This document shows, piece by piece, positions 9,656-19,581 of a stretch of DNA of 64,000 bases. The position numbers were made by a program, and so were the translations under genes. How positions within the stretch are numbered: position 1 is the first letter of the stretch; each line of letters opens with the position of its first letter. The notes under the pieces are model-generated. The model worked only from the letters and a program-made list of their open reading frames with translations. It had not been told where the DNA came from and did not search any database. This DNA is from Pseudomonas cannabina (GTDB lineage: Bacteria > Pseudomonadota > Gammaproteobacteria > Pseudomonadales > Pseudomonadaceae): contig NZ_FNKU01000001.1 in assembly GCF_900100365.1 (NCBI RefSeq), forward strand, positions 5,514,501 to 5,578,500, read 5' to 3'.

Positions 9656-11212
9656 TTACTTACCGGTCATTCTCTTCCACAAGTCCGCTAACGAGGTGCT
9701 TTCGAAAAAAATGTTCAGAAAGTTGCTGCTGTCCTGACTGAAACTCTGCAAGTCTTGCTTTGCGTTGCTCTGCAAGTCGGACTGGTATCGATCCAGCTCG
9801 CTCTTGAGTGCGGCCCGTTCGATTTGCGCCGGATTTGCCTCGGCCCATTCACGGACGACGGCGTCCTGCCAGTCACAGTCCATTGGGTGACTGAAAAACC
9901 GTGCGGCAACGCGGGCCGGATGCTCGATACCTTCTGTACCTTGCCATTGGCCCAGAAGAGCCTGACCCACTTGAAGCACTGCTTTTCTGGCAAGGATTGC
10001 AGCGAGCACATGCAAGGGATGTTGCGCGTGATCCTTGGCCAGCTGCGAATGTGACGGGTCGGTCGAGCCGCTGGTATTGGGGTCTTCGTCGAGCAGGGTT
10101 TGCAGATCGTCGACGCTGTTGCCCAGCCAGACGGCCAGACTTTGCATGGCGATACCAAACGCATTGCCAAGCAATCGCCCCGGCGTACCGATGAATGCGT
10201 AGAACTTTTCGACCTGTTCGGAGAACGGCAGGCTGGCCCATTGGTCGCGTGCTTCGAGGAACGCCTCGTAGCCCGCAAGCAGACGCTGATCCGGGTGCTC
10301 GCCGAGGATGATCAGGAGAATCTGGTCGCGCTCATAACGTTCGCCTGCCTTGAACGCCTCGAACGGCTTGTTGTCTGGCGAGAACAGAATGTTGCCCAGC
10401 GGCTCTGCGAGGCTGGCGATGATATCGCTGCCGCCGAACGTGCCGGTCACCAGTGGCCATTGGTGCTTGCAGTTGGCCTTGGAGGTCCAGGGCAGCACAC
10501 GGGTGTGGCCGAGCTTGATCAGGCTCAGTTCTGCGAAGTTGGAGTGGGCGAAGAAGTCCTCGAGAATATGCAGCGCCGCTCCCATGTCCCGGAGACCGTC
10601 AGTGGAGTGTGGGCCAGCCTTTACGGCTGACTCCAGACCTGCGGTCATGATGTCCACCGAACGCTGAATGTTGCGTTTCATCGAGGTCTCATGATCGACC
10701 TGTAAAACCGGGTCTTCGGGCAGTACCCAGTCATCGAAATCGGCGTCGCGCTCTTTGGGGCTGGCCGGTTTGGGGTTGATGGCCTTGGGGTTATCGATGT
10801 GTTCAGCAGGCCGATAGACGCCGAGTCGCTCCGCTGTCACGACAAAGCGCGAGCGGTCGGTCTGCATCAGATCGGTGAATTCCTTCACCGCCAGCACGTC
10901 TACGATGCGGGTCAAGGCCTCGCGGGACAGCAGGTCAGGAAAGCTTTTCGGCATGGTCGTCGCCCGGACGATCTTCGGGTCGAGCAGTTGCGAATAGTCG
11001 CGCAGCCAGTTGCCGAAATAGATCGCGCGTATCTCGTCGGGTCTGAAACCTGCAGACTCGAGAACTGCCTCGATAGCGCCATGAGTATGCTTGTGTTCGT
11101 CGCCTTTCCCGGCTTCAAACGCCAATGGCGCGGGAAGTGGTTCGCTGTTTATGTCCGTATCCGGATTGTCGGCAACAGCAAAGCGTTCGGAAGTGCTCTC
11201 CGGGTGGTTCAT
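9656..11212 (-). CDS. Het-C-domain protein (HET-C-like, possible toxin or lipid-active enzyme)
   Basis: 518 aa from ATG 11210-11212 (MNHPESTSERF), chosen over an in-frame codon at 11314 because AAAGGA lies 8-10 bases upstream. It matches what I know of the Het-C (heterokaryon incompatibility C) family: HKHTHGAIEAVLESAGF, then IYFGNWLRDYSQLLDPKIV, and later HILEDFFAHSNFAEL. The last motif, with spaced His, Asp/Glu and His residues, resembles metal-binding helices of the zinc phospholipase C/P1 nuclease fold; that link is inference. There is no signal peptide or membrane segment. It stands alone, with no adjacent VgrG, PAAR or obvious immunity gene. Family members occur in filamentous fungi and in P. 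syringae. A role in interaction with fungi or hosts is a hypothesis. Confidence 0.75.
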   Translation of the reverse strand: MNHPESTSERFAVADNPDTDINSEPLPAPLAFEAGKGDEHKHTHGAIEAVLESAGFRPDEIRAIYFGNWLRDYSQLLDPKIVRATTMPKSFPDLLSREALTRIVDVLAVKEFTDLMQTDRSRFVVTAERLGVYRPAEHIDNPKAINPKPASPKERDADFDDWVLPEDPVLQVDHETSMKRNIQRSVDIMTAGLESAVKAGPHSTDGLRDMGAALHILEDFFAHSNFAELSLIKLGHTRVLPWTSKANCKHQWPLVTGTFGGSDIIASLAEPLGNILFSPDNKPFEAFKAGERYERDQILLIILGEHPDQRLLAGYEAFLEARDQWASLPFSEQVEKFYAFIGTPGRLLGNAFGIAMQSLAVWLGNSVDDLQTLLDEDPNTSGSTDPSHSQLAKDHAQHPLHVLAAILARKAVLQVGQALLGQWQGTEGIEHPARVAARFFSHPMDCDWQDAVVREWAEANPAQIERAALKSELDRYQSDLQSNAKQDLQSFSQDSSNFLNIFFESTSLADLWKRMTGK

Positions 11213-11437
11213 CCTTGAATCCTTTGGGGTAAAGACGCGCTGCCGTATCGCTCGGTCAGGGCGGTGGTCTGTGAAATGAGTGCGTAGTTTCGCGGGCGGG
11301 GAGGCTGTCGCCAATCAGACGACACGCCGGCAAACGTAGGAGATTGCCGAGGCGCAGAGGGGTATCAAGAGTATGGGTGTGGGAAGTGGTTCGCAGGTGA
11401 TGGAAAGTGGCGGCAGTCGAAACTGCCGCCGGGTGAA

Positions 11438-12151
11438 TCAAGGCATCGCGACTTCAATCACGCCATCGGCCGCGACGCTGACCTGGCTGGTGCCGGCTTC
11501 GACATCCGGGGTTGGTGCCGCTTCGTCACGCAAGGATTTCGCCATCATCATGGCCGGCGCGCGCAGGTAAGGCTGCGGGTAGCCGGAGGTATTGAGGTTC
11601 AGGTTGACCAGCTTGTAGCCCGTGCCGCCCAGCGCTTCGGTGACCAGTTGCGCGCGAGCCTTGAACGCCGTCACGGCATCCTTGAGCAGGGCGTCTTCGC
11701 TGGTTTTGCGGGTCGATGGCGAAATAGAGAAGTCCATGCCGCCCATTTTCAGGTCCGTCAGCATCTCCCCGGTAAGCTTTGACAGGGCCGCGAAGTCGGC
11801 GCTTTCCAGACGCAGTTCGGCACGCTCGCGCCAGCCGGTGATTTTCTGGCCCTTGTCGTCGTAGACCGGGTAACTGTTGCGGCTGCCCTGACGGATTTTC
11901 ACGTCCTTGACCTGGCGCGCCTGGCCCAGCGCTTTGTTCAGGGTTTCAGTGATCTGCGCCGCCAGTTTTGCCGGGTCGCTGTCCTGCGCTTCGGTGTACA
12001 GCGTCACGAGCATCAGGTCACGCTGGACTTCCTGATTGACCTCGGCACGCAGGGAAATCTGATTATAACGGGCTTCTTCAGCCAGAGCCGGCAGGCTGGA
12101 CAGAGCAGCGGCCAGCGCGACGAACGCGGCAGCGGGGCGGAGATTGAACAT
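11438..12151 (-). CDS. SIMPL (DUF541) domain periplasmic protein
   Basis: 237 aa with a clear signal peptide (MFNLRPAAAFVALAAALSS ... ALAEE), then a SIMPL domain: YNQISLRAEVNQEVQRDLM at the start, AELRLESADFAALSKLTG in the middle and VSVAADGVIEVAMP at the end. Family members (YggE of E. coli, BP26 of Brucella) are exported and are linked with oxidative-stress tolerance; the mechanism is not established. It is a single gene, divergent from roxS, with about 190 bp between the two starts for two promoters. Confidence 0.88.
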   Translation of the reverse strand: MFNLRPAAAFVALAAALSSLPALAEEARYNQISLRAEVNQEVQRDLMLVTLYTEAQDSDPAKLAAQITETLNKALGQARQVKDVKIRQGSRNSYPVYDDKGQKITGWRERAELRLESADFAALSKLTGEMLTDLKMGGMDFSISPSTRKTSEDALLKDAVTAFKARAQLVTEALGGTGYKLVNLNLNTSGYPQPYLRAPAMMMAKSLRDEAAPTPDVEAGTSQVSVAADGVIEVAMP

Positions 12152-12344
12152 GGGAGCTCCTTGTTATCAAACGTCCATCCAACGATTGCCGGATGGTGCA
12201 AAGCCTTGAGACTTTAGCCTTATACGCGGGTTTCTGCGATGACCAGACACTCTGGCGTGTGGTGCGATGACGCACTTTTCCAGTTTTGCCTCCCGCTTGG
12301 TTATACTCGTCGCGGTCCACCTGGAGCACTCATCAGGAGAGCTC

Positions 12345-13604
12345 ATGCTCGCCCCCGTTCAAATGCTTTCAGCCACACGGCAAAACCTGTGGCGCCTGAC
12401 ATTCATCCGCATTCTGGTGCTGGCCGCGCAGGCAGGTTCGGTCGGGATTGCGTGGCTGTTCGATTTTCTGCCGTTGCCGTGGCTGCAACTGTCGATCACC
12501 CTGGGCTGTTCGCTGGTGCTGTGCGGGCTGACCGTCATCCGCCTGCGCACCTCCCTGCCGCTGACCGAGTTCGAGTACGCGCTGCAACTGGCCCTCGACC
12601 TGTTGATTCACAGCGCCTTGCTGTACTACTCGGGCGGCTCGGCCAACCCGTTCGTTTCCTATTATCTGGTGCCTCTGACCATCGCCGCCGCCACGCTGCC
12701 CTGGCGGTACTCGCTGATCCTGTCCGGCTTCGCGCTGACGATGTACACCATGCTGATGGTTCGTTCCTACCCACTGGAAACCGACGCCATCGCGCGGGAA
12801 AACATGCAGGTCTACGGCATGTGGCTGAGCTTTGCGCTGGCGGCGGGGGTTATCACTTTTTTTGCGGCGAAGATGGCCGAAGAGCTGCGTCGTCAGGAAC
12901 AGTTACGGGCCGAGCGGCGCGAAGAGGGTTTGCGTGATCAGCAGTTGCTCGCCGTCGCGACCCAGGCCGCAGGCGCTGCCCACGAACTGGGCACTCCGTT
13001 GGCGACCATGAGCGTGCTGCTCAAGGAAATGCGTCAGGACCATAACGACCCCGCGTTGCAGGACGACCTGGCGGTGTTGCAGGAGCAGGTCAAGCAGTGC
13101 AAACAGACCCTCCAGCAACTGGTGCGCGCCGCCGAAGCCAATCGGCGCATGGCCGTGGAACAGCAGACTGCCACGCGATGGCTGGACGAATCGCTTAATC
13201 GCTGGCATTTGATGCGCCCGGAGGTGAGTTACCGCTTCTATCAGTTGGGCAAGGGCGAGGTGCCCATGCTGGCCCCGCCGCCGGACTTGACCCAGGCGCT
13301 GCTCAATCTGCTCAACAACGCCGCCGATGCCTGCCCCGACGGTCTGGAAGTCAATCTGGACTGGGACAGCGCAGAAGTCTGCATCAGCATTCGCGACCAC
13401 GGCGCGGGTGTGCCGCTGGCGATTGCCGAGCAGATCGGCAAACCGTTCTTTACTACCAAGGGCAAAGGTTTCGGCCTGGGTCTGTTCCTGAGCAAAGCCA
13501 GTGTCACCCGTGCGGGTGGCTCGGTAAAACTCTACAGTCATGAAGAAGGCGGTACGCTCACCGAGCTGCGCCTGCCCCGTGACGCGCGAGGAGAAGAAGC
13601 ATGA
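12345..13604 (+). CDS. roxS: Redox-sensing sensor histidine kinase RoxS (RegB/PrrB type)
   Basis: 419-aa membrane sensor kinase. The ATG at 12345 has AGGAGA 6-11 bases upstream and replaces a longer in-frame start at 12267. Five to six hydrophobic helices (residues ~15-165) precede the H-box AAGAAHELGTPLATM (phospho-His ~213), which is the RegB/PrrB/RoxS signature. The ATPase domain follows, with LLNLLNNAADACPDG (N-box), IRDHGAGVP (G1) and GKGFGLGLFLSKA (G2). In P. putida and P. aeruginosa, RoxSR controls respiratory-chain branches and cyanide-insensitive oxidase. It overlaps roxR by ATGA, so the two are translationally coupled. Confidence 0.9.
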   Translation: MLAPVQMLSATRQNLWRLTFIRILVLAAQAGSVGIAWLFDFLPLPWLQLSITLGCSLVLCGLTVIRLRTSLPLTEFEYALQLALDLLIHSALLYYSGGSANPFVSYYLVPLTIAAATLPWRYSLILSGFALTMYTMLMVRSYPLETDAIARENMQVYGMWLSFALAAGVITFFAAKMAEELRRQEQLRAERREEGLRDQQLLAVATQAAGAAHELGTPLATMSVLLKEMRQDHNDPALQDDLAVLQEQVKQCKQTLQQLVRAAEANRRMAVEQQTATRWLDESLNRWHLMRPEVSYRFYQLGKGEVPMLAPPPDLTQALLNLLNNAADACPDGLEVNLDWDSAEVCISIRDHGAGVPLAIAEQIGKPFFTTKGKGFGLGLFLSKASVTRAGGSVKLYSHEEGGTLTELRLPRDARGEEA

Positions 13605-14161
13605 GTGATGAAAATCAGGTCGAAGGCGAAGAGCTGCCGCATCTGTTGCTGGTCGATGACGATGCAACGTTTACCCGCGTGATGGCGCGCGCCATGAGTC
13701 GGCGCGGATTTCGCGTCAGCACGGCCGGGTCGGCCGAGGAGGGGCTGTTGCTGGCGCAGCAGGACATTCCTGAATACGCCGCGCTGGACCTGAAAATGGA
13801 CGGCGATTCCGGCCTGGTTCTGCTGCCCAAACTGCTGGAAATGGACCCGGACATGCGCGTGGTGATTCTCACCGGTTATTCGAGCATTGCCACGGCGGTC
13901 GAAGCCATCAAACGCGGCGCCTGCAATTACCTGTGCAAGCCCGCCGACGCCGACGACGTACTGGCTGCGCTGCTGTCCGAGCGCGCCAACCTCGACACGC
14001 TGGTGCCCGAGAATCCGATGTCGGTCGACCGCCTGCAATGGGAGCACATCCAGCGTGTGCTGGCCGAGCACGAAGGCAACATTTCAGCGACGGCGCGGGC
14101 GCTTGGCATGCACCGCCGAACCCTGCAGCGCAAATTGCAGAAGCGCCCCGTTCGGCGCTGA
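13601..14161 (+). CDS. roxR: Response regulator RoxR (RegA/PrrA type)
   Basis: 186-aa partner of RoxS. Receiver domain: acidic pocket LLLVDDDAT, phospho-acceptor Asp63 in ALDLKMDGDSG, conserved Thr in VILTGYSS and Lys in NYLCKPADA. A short linker leads to a Fis-type helix-turn-helix at the end (ISATARALGMHRRTLQRKL), as in RegA/PrrA. The recognition helix matches the strongly conserved family sequence. Start overlaps the roxS stop (ATGA). The pair is expected to be transcribed together; nothing after it on the same strand belongs to the pair. Confidence 0.92.
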   Translation: MSDENQVEGEELPHLLLVDDDATFTRVMARAMSRRGFRVSTAGSAEEGLLLAQQDIPEYAALDLKMDGDSGLVLLPKLLEMDPDMRVVILTGYSSIATAVEAIKRGACNYLCKPADADDVLAALLSERANLDTLVPENPMSVDRLQWEHIQRVLAEHEGNISATARALGMHRRTLQRKLQKRPVRR

Positions 14162-14250
14162 TGAAGGTTTTTTCATAGTGATCGCGTAGGCGTTTTTTTG
14201 CTTCATTGTGCTCAGGCATCGTAGTTCCATAGAGAGCGAGCCTGAACCAC

Positions 14251-15984
14251 ATGAATCGCAATGCTGAATATTCGGTCGTCAACGATACGGTAAAAGGGGC
14301 CTTTTTCCCCCGTGTCTGGAAGCTGATAGCGCCGTATTGGCGCAGTGAGGAAAAGAAGTCTGCCTGGGCTTTGCTGATCGCAGTGATCGCCTTGTCACTG
14401 TTCAGTGTGCAGATATCAGTCCTGTTCAACAGTTGGTATCGGGACTTCTACAATTCGCTGCAGAACAAGGATCTGGCGGCGTTCACTCACCTGATCCTGT
14501 ACTTCAGCGGGATTGCCGCCATCGCTATCCTGGCCGCCGTCTACCGCCTGTACCTGAACCAGATGCTGACCATTCGCTGGCGTCGCTGGCTGACCGAGCA
14601 GCACTTCGCCCGCTGGCTCGAGCACAAGAATTACTACCATCTGGAGCAGGGCGGTTACACCGATAACCCCGACCAGCGCCTGTCCGAAGACCTCAATGAA
14701 TTCACCACCAGCACCCTCAGCCTCGGGTTGGGGTTGATGAGCGCCGTGGTCAGCCTGGTTTCATTTTCGGTCATTCTCTGGGGCGTATCGGGCAGCATCG
14801 AGCTGTTTGGCATCACTGTTAACGGTTATATGTTCTGGGCGGCCATGCTCTATGCGTTGGTGGGCAGCTTGCTGACGCACTGGATCGGCAAGCGCCTGAT
14901 CCCGTTGAACAATCAACAGGAACGCTACGAGGCAGACCTGCGTTTTGCTCTGGTGCGCGTGCGGGAAAACGCCGAAAGCATTGCTTTGTCCGAGGGCGAA
15001 AAGAATGAAAATCAACGTCTGAGCGGGCGCTTCACGATGATCTGGAATAACTTCCGGACCTCCATGAAAGTCCAGAAGCGCCTGACCTTCTTCACGTCCG
15101 GCTATGCGCAGATCGCGCTGATCTTTCCTTTCATTGTCGCCGCGCCCCGGTATTTCGCAGGCAAGATCGAGCTGGGCGATCTGATGCAGATCAACTCGGC
15201 GTGCGGCAACGTGCAGGAGAACTTCAGCTGGTTCATCAGCGCCTACAGCACGTTGGCGTCATGGCGTGCCACGTCGGATCGTCTGCTGAGTTTCCGCCAG
15301 GCCATGACCGATCTCGAGGCGCAACAGCCGGCCATCAAGACGGTTTCCGGTGCGGATGCGCTGGTTCTTCGTGATCTTGGGCTGAGCATCGGCGAGGGGC
15401 GACAGTTGTTGAACGATGCCAACCTGCGCATCGGCGCAGGCGAGCGGGTCATGCTCAGTGGTCCGTCGGGCAGTGGCAAAAGCTCTTTGCTCAGGGCGCT
15501 GGGCGGCTTGTGGACAGAAGGCGCAGGTACGATTCAACTACCGGCTGGTCCTGCACTGTTTCTGCCGCAACGGCCTTATCTGCCTATCGGCACCCTGCGC
15601 GAAGCGATGAGTTATCCACAGCCTGCCGATCACTATCCGGCCGAGCGTTTTGCCGACGTGCTGATGCAGTGCCGTCTTGAGCATCTGGTGCCGCGTCTGG
15701 ATGAAAGCAATCACTGGCAACGCTTTTTGTCGCCCGGTGAGCAGCAGCGCGTAGCATTTGCCCGCGCGCTGCTGATTGCACCGCGCTGGCTGTATCTGGA
15801 TGAGGCGACTTCGGCCATGGATGAAGAGGACGAGACGGCGATGCATCGTGCAATCATCGACGGCCTGCCCGGGATCGGCCTGCTCAGTGTCGGGCATCGC
15901 AGCAGCCTGAAGCGTTTTCATGGTCGGCATGTACGCGTTGAGGGGCGCACCTTGATCGAACAATCGGCTTCCGAGCCTGTTTGA
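14251..15984 (+). CDS. ABC transporter, fused membrane and ATPase domains (SbmA/YddA-like)
   Basis: 577 aa. The N-terminal ABC_membrane_2 domain (residues ~20-300) contains VQISVLFNSWYRDFYNSLQ and WRRWLTEQHFARWLEHKNYY, typical of the SbmA/BacA and YddA families. The ATPase domain follows, with Walker A LSGPSGSGKSSLLRALG (~400), signature LSPGEQQRVAFARALL and Walker B RWLYLDEATSAMDEE. Members export or import peptides and long-chain or vitamin-like substrates; the substrate cannot be told here. It stands alone, 90 bp after roxR and before a divergent-type regulator gene read in the same direction. Confidence 0.85.
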   Translation: MNRNAEYSVVNDTVKGAFFPRVWKLIAPYWRSEEKKSAWALLIAVIALSLFSVQISVLFNSWYRDFYNSLQNKDLAAFTHLILYFSGIAAIAILAAVYRLYLNQMLTIRWRRWLTEQHFARWLEHKNYYHLEQGGYTDNPDQRLSEDLNEFTTSTLSLGLGLMSAVVSLVSFSVILWGVSGSIELFGITVNGYMFWAAMLYALVGSLLTHWIGKRLIPLNNQQERYEADLRFALVRVRENAESIALSEGEKNENQRLSGRFTMIWNNFRTSMKVQKRLTFFTSGYAQIALIFPFIVAAPRYFAGKIELGDLMQINSACGNVQENFSWFISAYSTLASWRATSDRLLSFRQAMTDLEAQQPAIKTVSGADALVLRDLGLSIGEGRQLLNDANLRIGAGERVMLSGPSGSGKSSLLRALGGLWTEGAGTIQLPAGPALFLPQRPYLPIGTLREAMSYPQPADHYPAERFADVLMQCRLEHLVPRLDESNHWQRFLSPGEQQRVAFARALLIAPRWLYLDEATSAMDEEDETAMHRAIIDGLPGIGLLSVGHRSSLKRFHGRHVRVEGRTLIEQSASEPV

Positions 15985-16083
15985 GGTCGGTCCTGTCCGG
16001 AGGTTGGCGCTTTTTGAGGGTGTGATCATACAACCGCTGAGCTATGATTAGCCCTTGTTTAGCAGTCCAGAGATCGATGTTGG

Positions 16084-16833
16084 ATGGAAAATCAAAGCGC
16101 TCTGCCTCGTGCCCGCAGAAAACACCGCAGCCTCGCGCAGGAGCTGGTGACCGAGCTGTCCGAGCGTATTCGCAGTGGCCAGCTCAAGCGCGGCGATAAA
16201 CTGCCCACTGAATCCGCGATCATGGAAGAGCAGGGCGTCAGCCGGACGGTGGTGCGCGAGGCGATCTCGCGTCTGCAAGCGTCCGGTCTGGTCGAGACCC
16301 GGCACGGCATCGGCACCTTCGTTCTGGACACGCCGAGCCCTAGTGGCTTTCGCATCGATCCGGCGACCATCGTCACCCTGCGTGATGTGCTGGCGATTCT
16401 GGAGCTGCGCATCAGTCTGGAAGTGGAGTCGGCAGGGCTTGCCGCTCAACGTCGCAGCGATGAGCAACTGGCAGCCATGCGCGCCGCGCTGGACGCGCTC
16501 AATGAAAGCGCCGCCCACGCGACCGATGCGGTGGCCTCGGACTTCCAGTTTCACCTGCAAATCGCGCTGTCGACCGGTAACCGCTATTTCACGGACATCA
16601 TGACCCACTTGGGGACCAGCATCATTCCGCGCACGCGCTTGAATTCTGCGCGTCTGGCCCATGATGATCAGCAGCATTACATGGACCGGCTGAGCCGTGA
16701 GCACGAAGAAATCTTCGACGCCATCGCCCGCCAGGACTCCGACGCCGCCCGCGCCGCCATGCGCCTGCACCTGACCAATAGCCGCGAACGCCTGCGCCAC
16801 GCCCACGAAGAAGCCGAATCGCAGCGGGCGTGA
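16084..16833 (+). CDS. FadR-subfamily (GntR) transcriptional regulator of the galactarate/glucarate genes
   Basis: 249 aa. N-terminal winged HTH (residues ~18-78: LSERIRSGQLKRGDKLPTES ... VSRTVVREAISRLQASG ... TRHGIGTFV), then an FCD ligand-binding domain (~100-235) with acidic and His residues (DFQFHLQIA, HEEIFDAI) that bind a metal and an organic acid in this family. It lies directly upstream of kdgD-gudP-garD on the same strand, so repression of that block relieved by an aldarate is the likely role. A REP cluster separates it from kdgD. Confidence 0.85.
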   Translation: MENQSALPRARRKHRSLAQELVTELSERIRSGQLKRGDKLPTESAIMEEQGVSRTVVREAISRLQASGLVETRHGIGTFVLDTPSPSGFRIDPATIVTLRDVLAILELRISLEVESAGLAAQRRSDEQLAAMRAALDALNESAAHATDAVASDFQFHLQIALSTGNRYFTDIMTHLGTSIIPRTRLNSARLAHDDQQHYMDRLSREHEEIFDAIARQDSDAARAAMRLHLTNSRERLRHAHEEAESQRA

Positions 16834-16839
16834 GGATCG

Positions 16840-16975
16840 GATGGACGCAGAGCGTCCAGAACGGCATGCCGACGCGGAGCGTCGCACGATAGTTGAGATC
16901 AGAGCACACACGTCCCCGTGGGAGCGAGCTTGCTCGCGAAGGCGGGCTCACGGCATACCCACGCAACGTGGATGA
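16840..16975. repeat. REP-type palindromic repeat cluster
   Basis: Two palindromic elements follow the regulator stop. GGACGCAGAGCGTCC (16843-16857) with a related GGAGCGTC copy nearby is the first. The second is the classic Pseudomonas REP core GGGAGCGAGCTTGCTCGCGA (16920-16939) followed by AGGCGG. Such elements sit between genes, often after stop codons, and can act as weak terminators or mRNA stabilisers. Confidence 0.75.
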
Positions 16976-17034
16976 GCAGAATTCATGCCTCTCCGAAAAA
17001 ACCCGAAAATCCCTGTTGAGTGATTTTATTATCA

Positions 17035-17052
17035 GTTGTACGATGACCTACG
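17035..17052. promoter_or_regulatory. Candidate operator upstream of kdgD
   Basis: GTTGTACGATGACCTACG is an imperfect dyad/direct repeat (TACGA twice) about 60-75 bp before the kdgD start, where a FadR-type regulator would bind. The core GTTGTACGAtgAC has the GT...AC outline common to the subfamily. It is seen once only; assignment to the adjacent regulator is inference. Confidence 0.35.
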
Positions 17053-17108
17053 ACATCGGCACTGGCCCGGTGATCTTCTAACAATTATGTCTCCAGGGTG
17101 TTCGAATA

Positions 17109-18020
17109 ATGAATCCACAAGAACTGAAGTCCATCCTCTCTTCCGGTCTGCTGTCCTTCCCGGTTACCGATTTCAACGCACAGGGCGATTTTCATCGCGC
17201 TGGCTATATCAAACGCCTTGAGTGGCTGGCGCCTTACGGTGCAAGCGCTCTGTTCGCTGCGGGCGGTACAGGTGAGTTCTTCTCCCTGGCGGCCAGCGAA
17301 TACTCCGAAATCATCAAGACTGCCGTCGACACCTGCGCCACCAGCGTGCCAATCCTCGCCGGTGTAGGCGGTGCCACCCGCCAGGCCATCGAATACGCTC
17401 AGGAAGCCGAGCGTCTGGGCGCCAAAGGCTTGCTGCTGCTGCCGCACTACCTGACCGAAGCCAGCCAGGACGGTGTTGCCGCGCACGTTGAAGCGGTCTG
17501 CAAATCGGTCAAGATTGGTGTGGTGGTCTACAACCGCAACGTCTGCCGCCTGACCCCGACCCTGCTGGAGCAACTGGCCGAGCGCTGCCCGAACCTGATC
17601 GGCTACAAGGATGGTCTGGGTGATATCGAACTGATGGTGTCGATCCGTCGCCGTCTGGGTGATCGCTTCTCTTATCTGGGCGGTCTGCCTACCGCCGAAG
17701 TCTACGCTGCGGCCTACAAAGCGCTGGGCGTGCCGGTCTACTCGTCGGCGGTGTTCAACTTCGTACCGAAACTGGCGATGGACTTCTACCACGCCATTGC
17801 CCGCGACGATCACGAGGCCGTCGGCAAGTACATCGACGATTTCTTCCTGCCTTACCTGGAAATCCGCAACCGCAAAGCCGGTTATGCCGTGAGCATCGTC
17901 AAGGCGGGCGCGAAGATCGCCGGCTACGACGCAGGCCCGGTCCGCGCGCCATTGACCGACCTGACACCGGACGAGTGCGACATGCTCGCCGCTCTGATGG
18001 ACAAGCAAGGCAAGCAATAA
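17109..18020 (+). CDS. kdgD: 5-dehydro-4-deoxyglucarate dehydratase
   Basis: 303 aa, DHDPS/NAL family TIM barrel. It converts 5-dehydro-4-deoxy-D-glucarate, made from galactarate or glucarate, to α-ketoglutarate semialdehyde with loss of CO2 and water. Visible family residues are [17 protein letters not shown] near the N-terminus, VVVYNRN with the active-site Tyr, and [10 protein letters not shown] with the Schiff-base Lys. The length is typical. First gene of the catabolic block; a terminator hairpin follows, yet the transporter and garD lie next on the same strand. Confidence 0.93.
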   Translation: MNPQELKSILSSGLLSFPVTDFNAQGDFHRAGYIKRLEWLAPYGASALFAAGGTGEFFSLAASEYSEIIKTAVDTCATSVPILAGVGGATRQAIEYAQEAERLGAKGLLLLPHYLTEASQDGVAAHVEAVCKSVKIGVVVYNRNVCRLTPTLLEQLAERCPNLIGYKDGLGDIELMVSIRRRLGDRFSYLGGLPTAEVYAAAYKALGVPVYSSAVFNFVPKLAMDFYHAIARDDHEAVGKYIDDFFLPYLEIRNRKAGYAVSIVKAGAKIAGYDAGPVRAPLTDLTPDECDMLAALMDKQGKQ

Positions 18021-18037
18021 CACCTGTAACGCAAGAG

Positions 18038-18062
18038 CCGCTGAGCGATCAGCGGTTTTTTC
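18038..18062 (+). terminator. Intrinsic terminator after kdgD
   Basis: Perfect stem CCGCTGA-GCGA-TCAGCGG followed by TTTTTT. It would end or attenuate transcription between kdgD and the MFS gene, so the block may be read as kdgD alone plus gudP-garD. Confidence 0.85.
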
Positions 18063-18185
18063 GTTGCCCTGCATGATCTTTACAGGTGGCAGGCGTCATC
18101 GCCGTGACACTGCCAAGGGGCCTGTAACGCTACACCCAAAAAACAGCTTTACCCGCGTAAAAAAATAATCAGTGGGAGCTTTACC

Positions 18186-19571
18186 ATGCAAAAGTCCAAG
18201 CCGACGCACGTCCGCTATTTGATTCTGTTGATGCTGTTTCTCGTCACCACGATCAACTATGCCGACCGTGCCACCATCGCAATCGCGGGTTCTAGCATCC
18301 AGAAAGACCTCGGCATCACGCCGGTCACGCTGGGCTATATCTTTTCTGCATTCGGCTGGGCCTACGTGGCCGGTCAGATCCCTGGTGGCTGGCTGCTCGA
18401 CCGGTTCGGGTCGAAGAAAGTCTATGCCATGAGCATCTTCACCTGGTCGCTGTTCACCCTGCTGCAAGGCTACGTCGGTGAATTCGGCATTTCCACGGCG
18501 ATCGTCGCGCTGTTCATGTTGCGCTTTCTCGTCGGGCTGGCCGAAGCGCCATCCTTCCCGGGTAACGCGCGCATCGTGGCGGCCTGGTTCCCGACCGCCG
18601 AGCGCGGCACGGCTTCGGCGATCTTCAACTCGGCGCAATACTTCGCCACCGTGCTGTTCGCTCCGTTGATGGGCTGGATCGTTTACACCTACGGCTGGCA
18701 GCATGTGTTCGTGGTCATGGGCGCGGTCGGGATCGTGTTCTCGATGATCTGGATGAAAGTCATTTACGGTCCGCGCAATCACCCGATGATCAACGAGGCC
18801 GAGTTCGAACACATCTCCAGCAATGGGGCGCTGGTCGATCTGGATCAGGACAAAGGCAAAGGCGCGCCCAAAGCAGCCAGCAGCGGGCCGAAGTGGGACT
18901 ACATTCGCCAGTTGCTGACCAACCGCATGATGCTGGGCATCTACCTCAGCCAGTACTGCATCAACGGTATTACCTATTTCTTCCTGACCTGGTTCCCGGT
19001 GTACCTGGTTCAGGAGCGCGGCATGACCATCCTCAAGGCGGGCATGATCGCGTCGTTGCCGGCCATCTGCGGCTTCATTGGCGGGGTTCTGGGCGGGATC
19101 ATTTCCGATTACCTGCTGCGCAAAGGGCACTCGCTGACCTTCGCCCGCAAGGCGCCGATCATCGGTGGCTTGCTGCTGTCGACTTCGATCGTGACCTGCA
19201 ACTATGTGGACGTGGAATGGGTGGTCGTCGGCTTCATGGCGCTGGCATTCTTCGGTAAAGGCGTGGGCGCGCTGGGCTGGGCGGTGATGTCCGACGTTTC
19301 GCCCAAACAGATCGCCGGCTTGAGTGGCGGCCTGTTCAACACCTTCGGTAACGTTGCATCGATCACCACCCCGATTGTGATTGGCTACATCATCAGCAGC
19401 ACCGGTTCGTTCAAGTGGGCACTGGTGTTCGTCGGCGCCAACGCGCTGGTGGCGGTGATCAGTTACATTTTCATCGTGGGTGAAATCAAGCGTGTGGAAT
19501 TGAAAGAGCCGCCTGCCAAGGGGCCATTGCTGAACGATCCAGTCAGCGACCTTTCCGAAGCAAAATCCTGA
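18186..19571 (+). CDS. gudP: MFS galactarate/glucarate transporter (GudP/GarP type)
   Basis: 461 aa, anion:cation symporter branch of the major facilitator superfamily. About twelve hydrophobic segments. The N-terminus has the branch motif [19 protein letters not shown], and [17 protein letters not shown] is the loop-2 signature. Neighbours kdgD and garD point to uptake of galactarate and/or glucarate by proton symport. ATG 18186 has GGGAGC 9 bases upstream. The stop is 10 bases before the garD start, so the two are co-transcribed. Confidence 0.9.
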   Translation: MQKSKPTHVRYLILLMLFLVTTINYADRATIAIAGSSIQKDLGITPVTLGYIFSAFGWAYVAGQIPGGWLLDRFGSKKVYAMSIFTWSLFTLLQGYVGEFGISTAIVALFMLRFLVGLAEAPSFPGNARIVAAWFPTAERGTASAIFNSAQYFATVLFAPLMGWIVYTYGWQHVFVVMGAVGIVFSMIWMKVIYGPRNHPMINEAEFEHISSNGALVDLDQDKGKGAPKAASSGPKWDYIRQLLTNRMMLGIYLSQYCINGITYFFLTWFPVYLVQERGMTILKAGMIASLPAICGFIGGVLGGIISDYLLRKGHSLTFARKAPIIGGLLLSTSIVTCNYVDVEWVVVGFMALAFFGKGVGALGWAVMSDVSPKQIAGLSGGLFNTFGNVASITTPIVIGYIISSTGSFKWALVFVGANALVAVISYIFIVGEIKRVELKEPPAKGPLLNDPVSDLSEAKS

Positions 19572-19581
19572 GGAAACCGTG

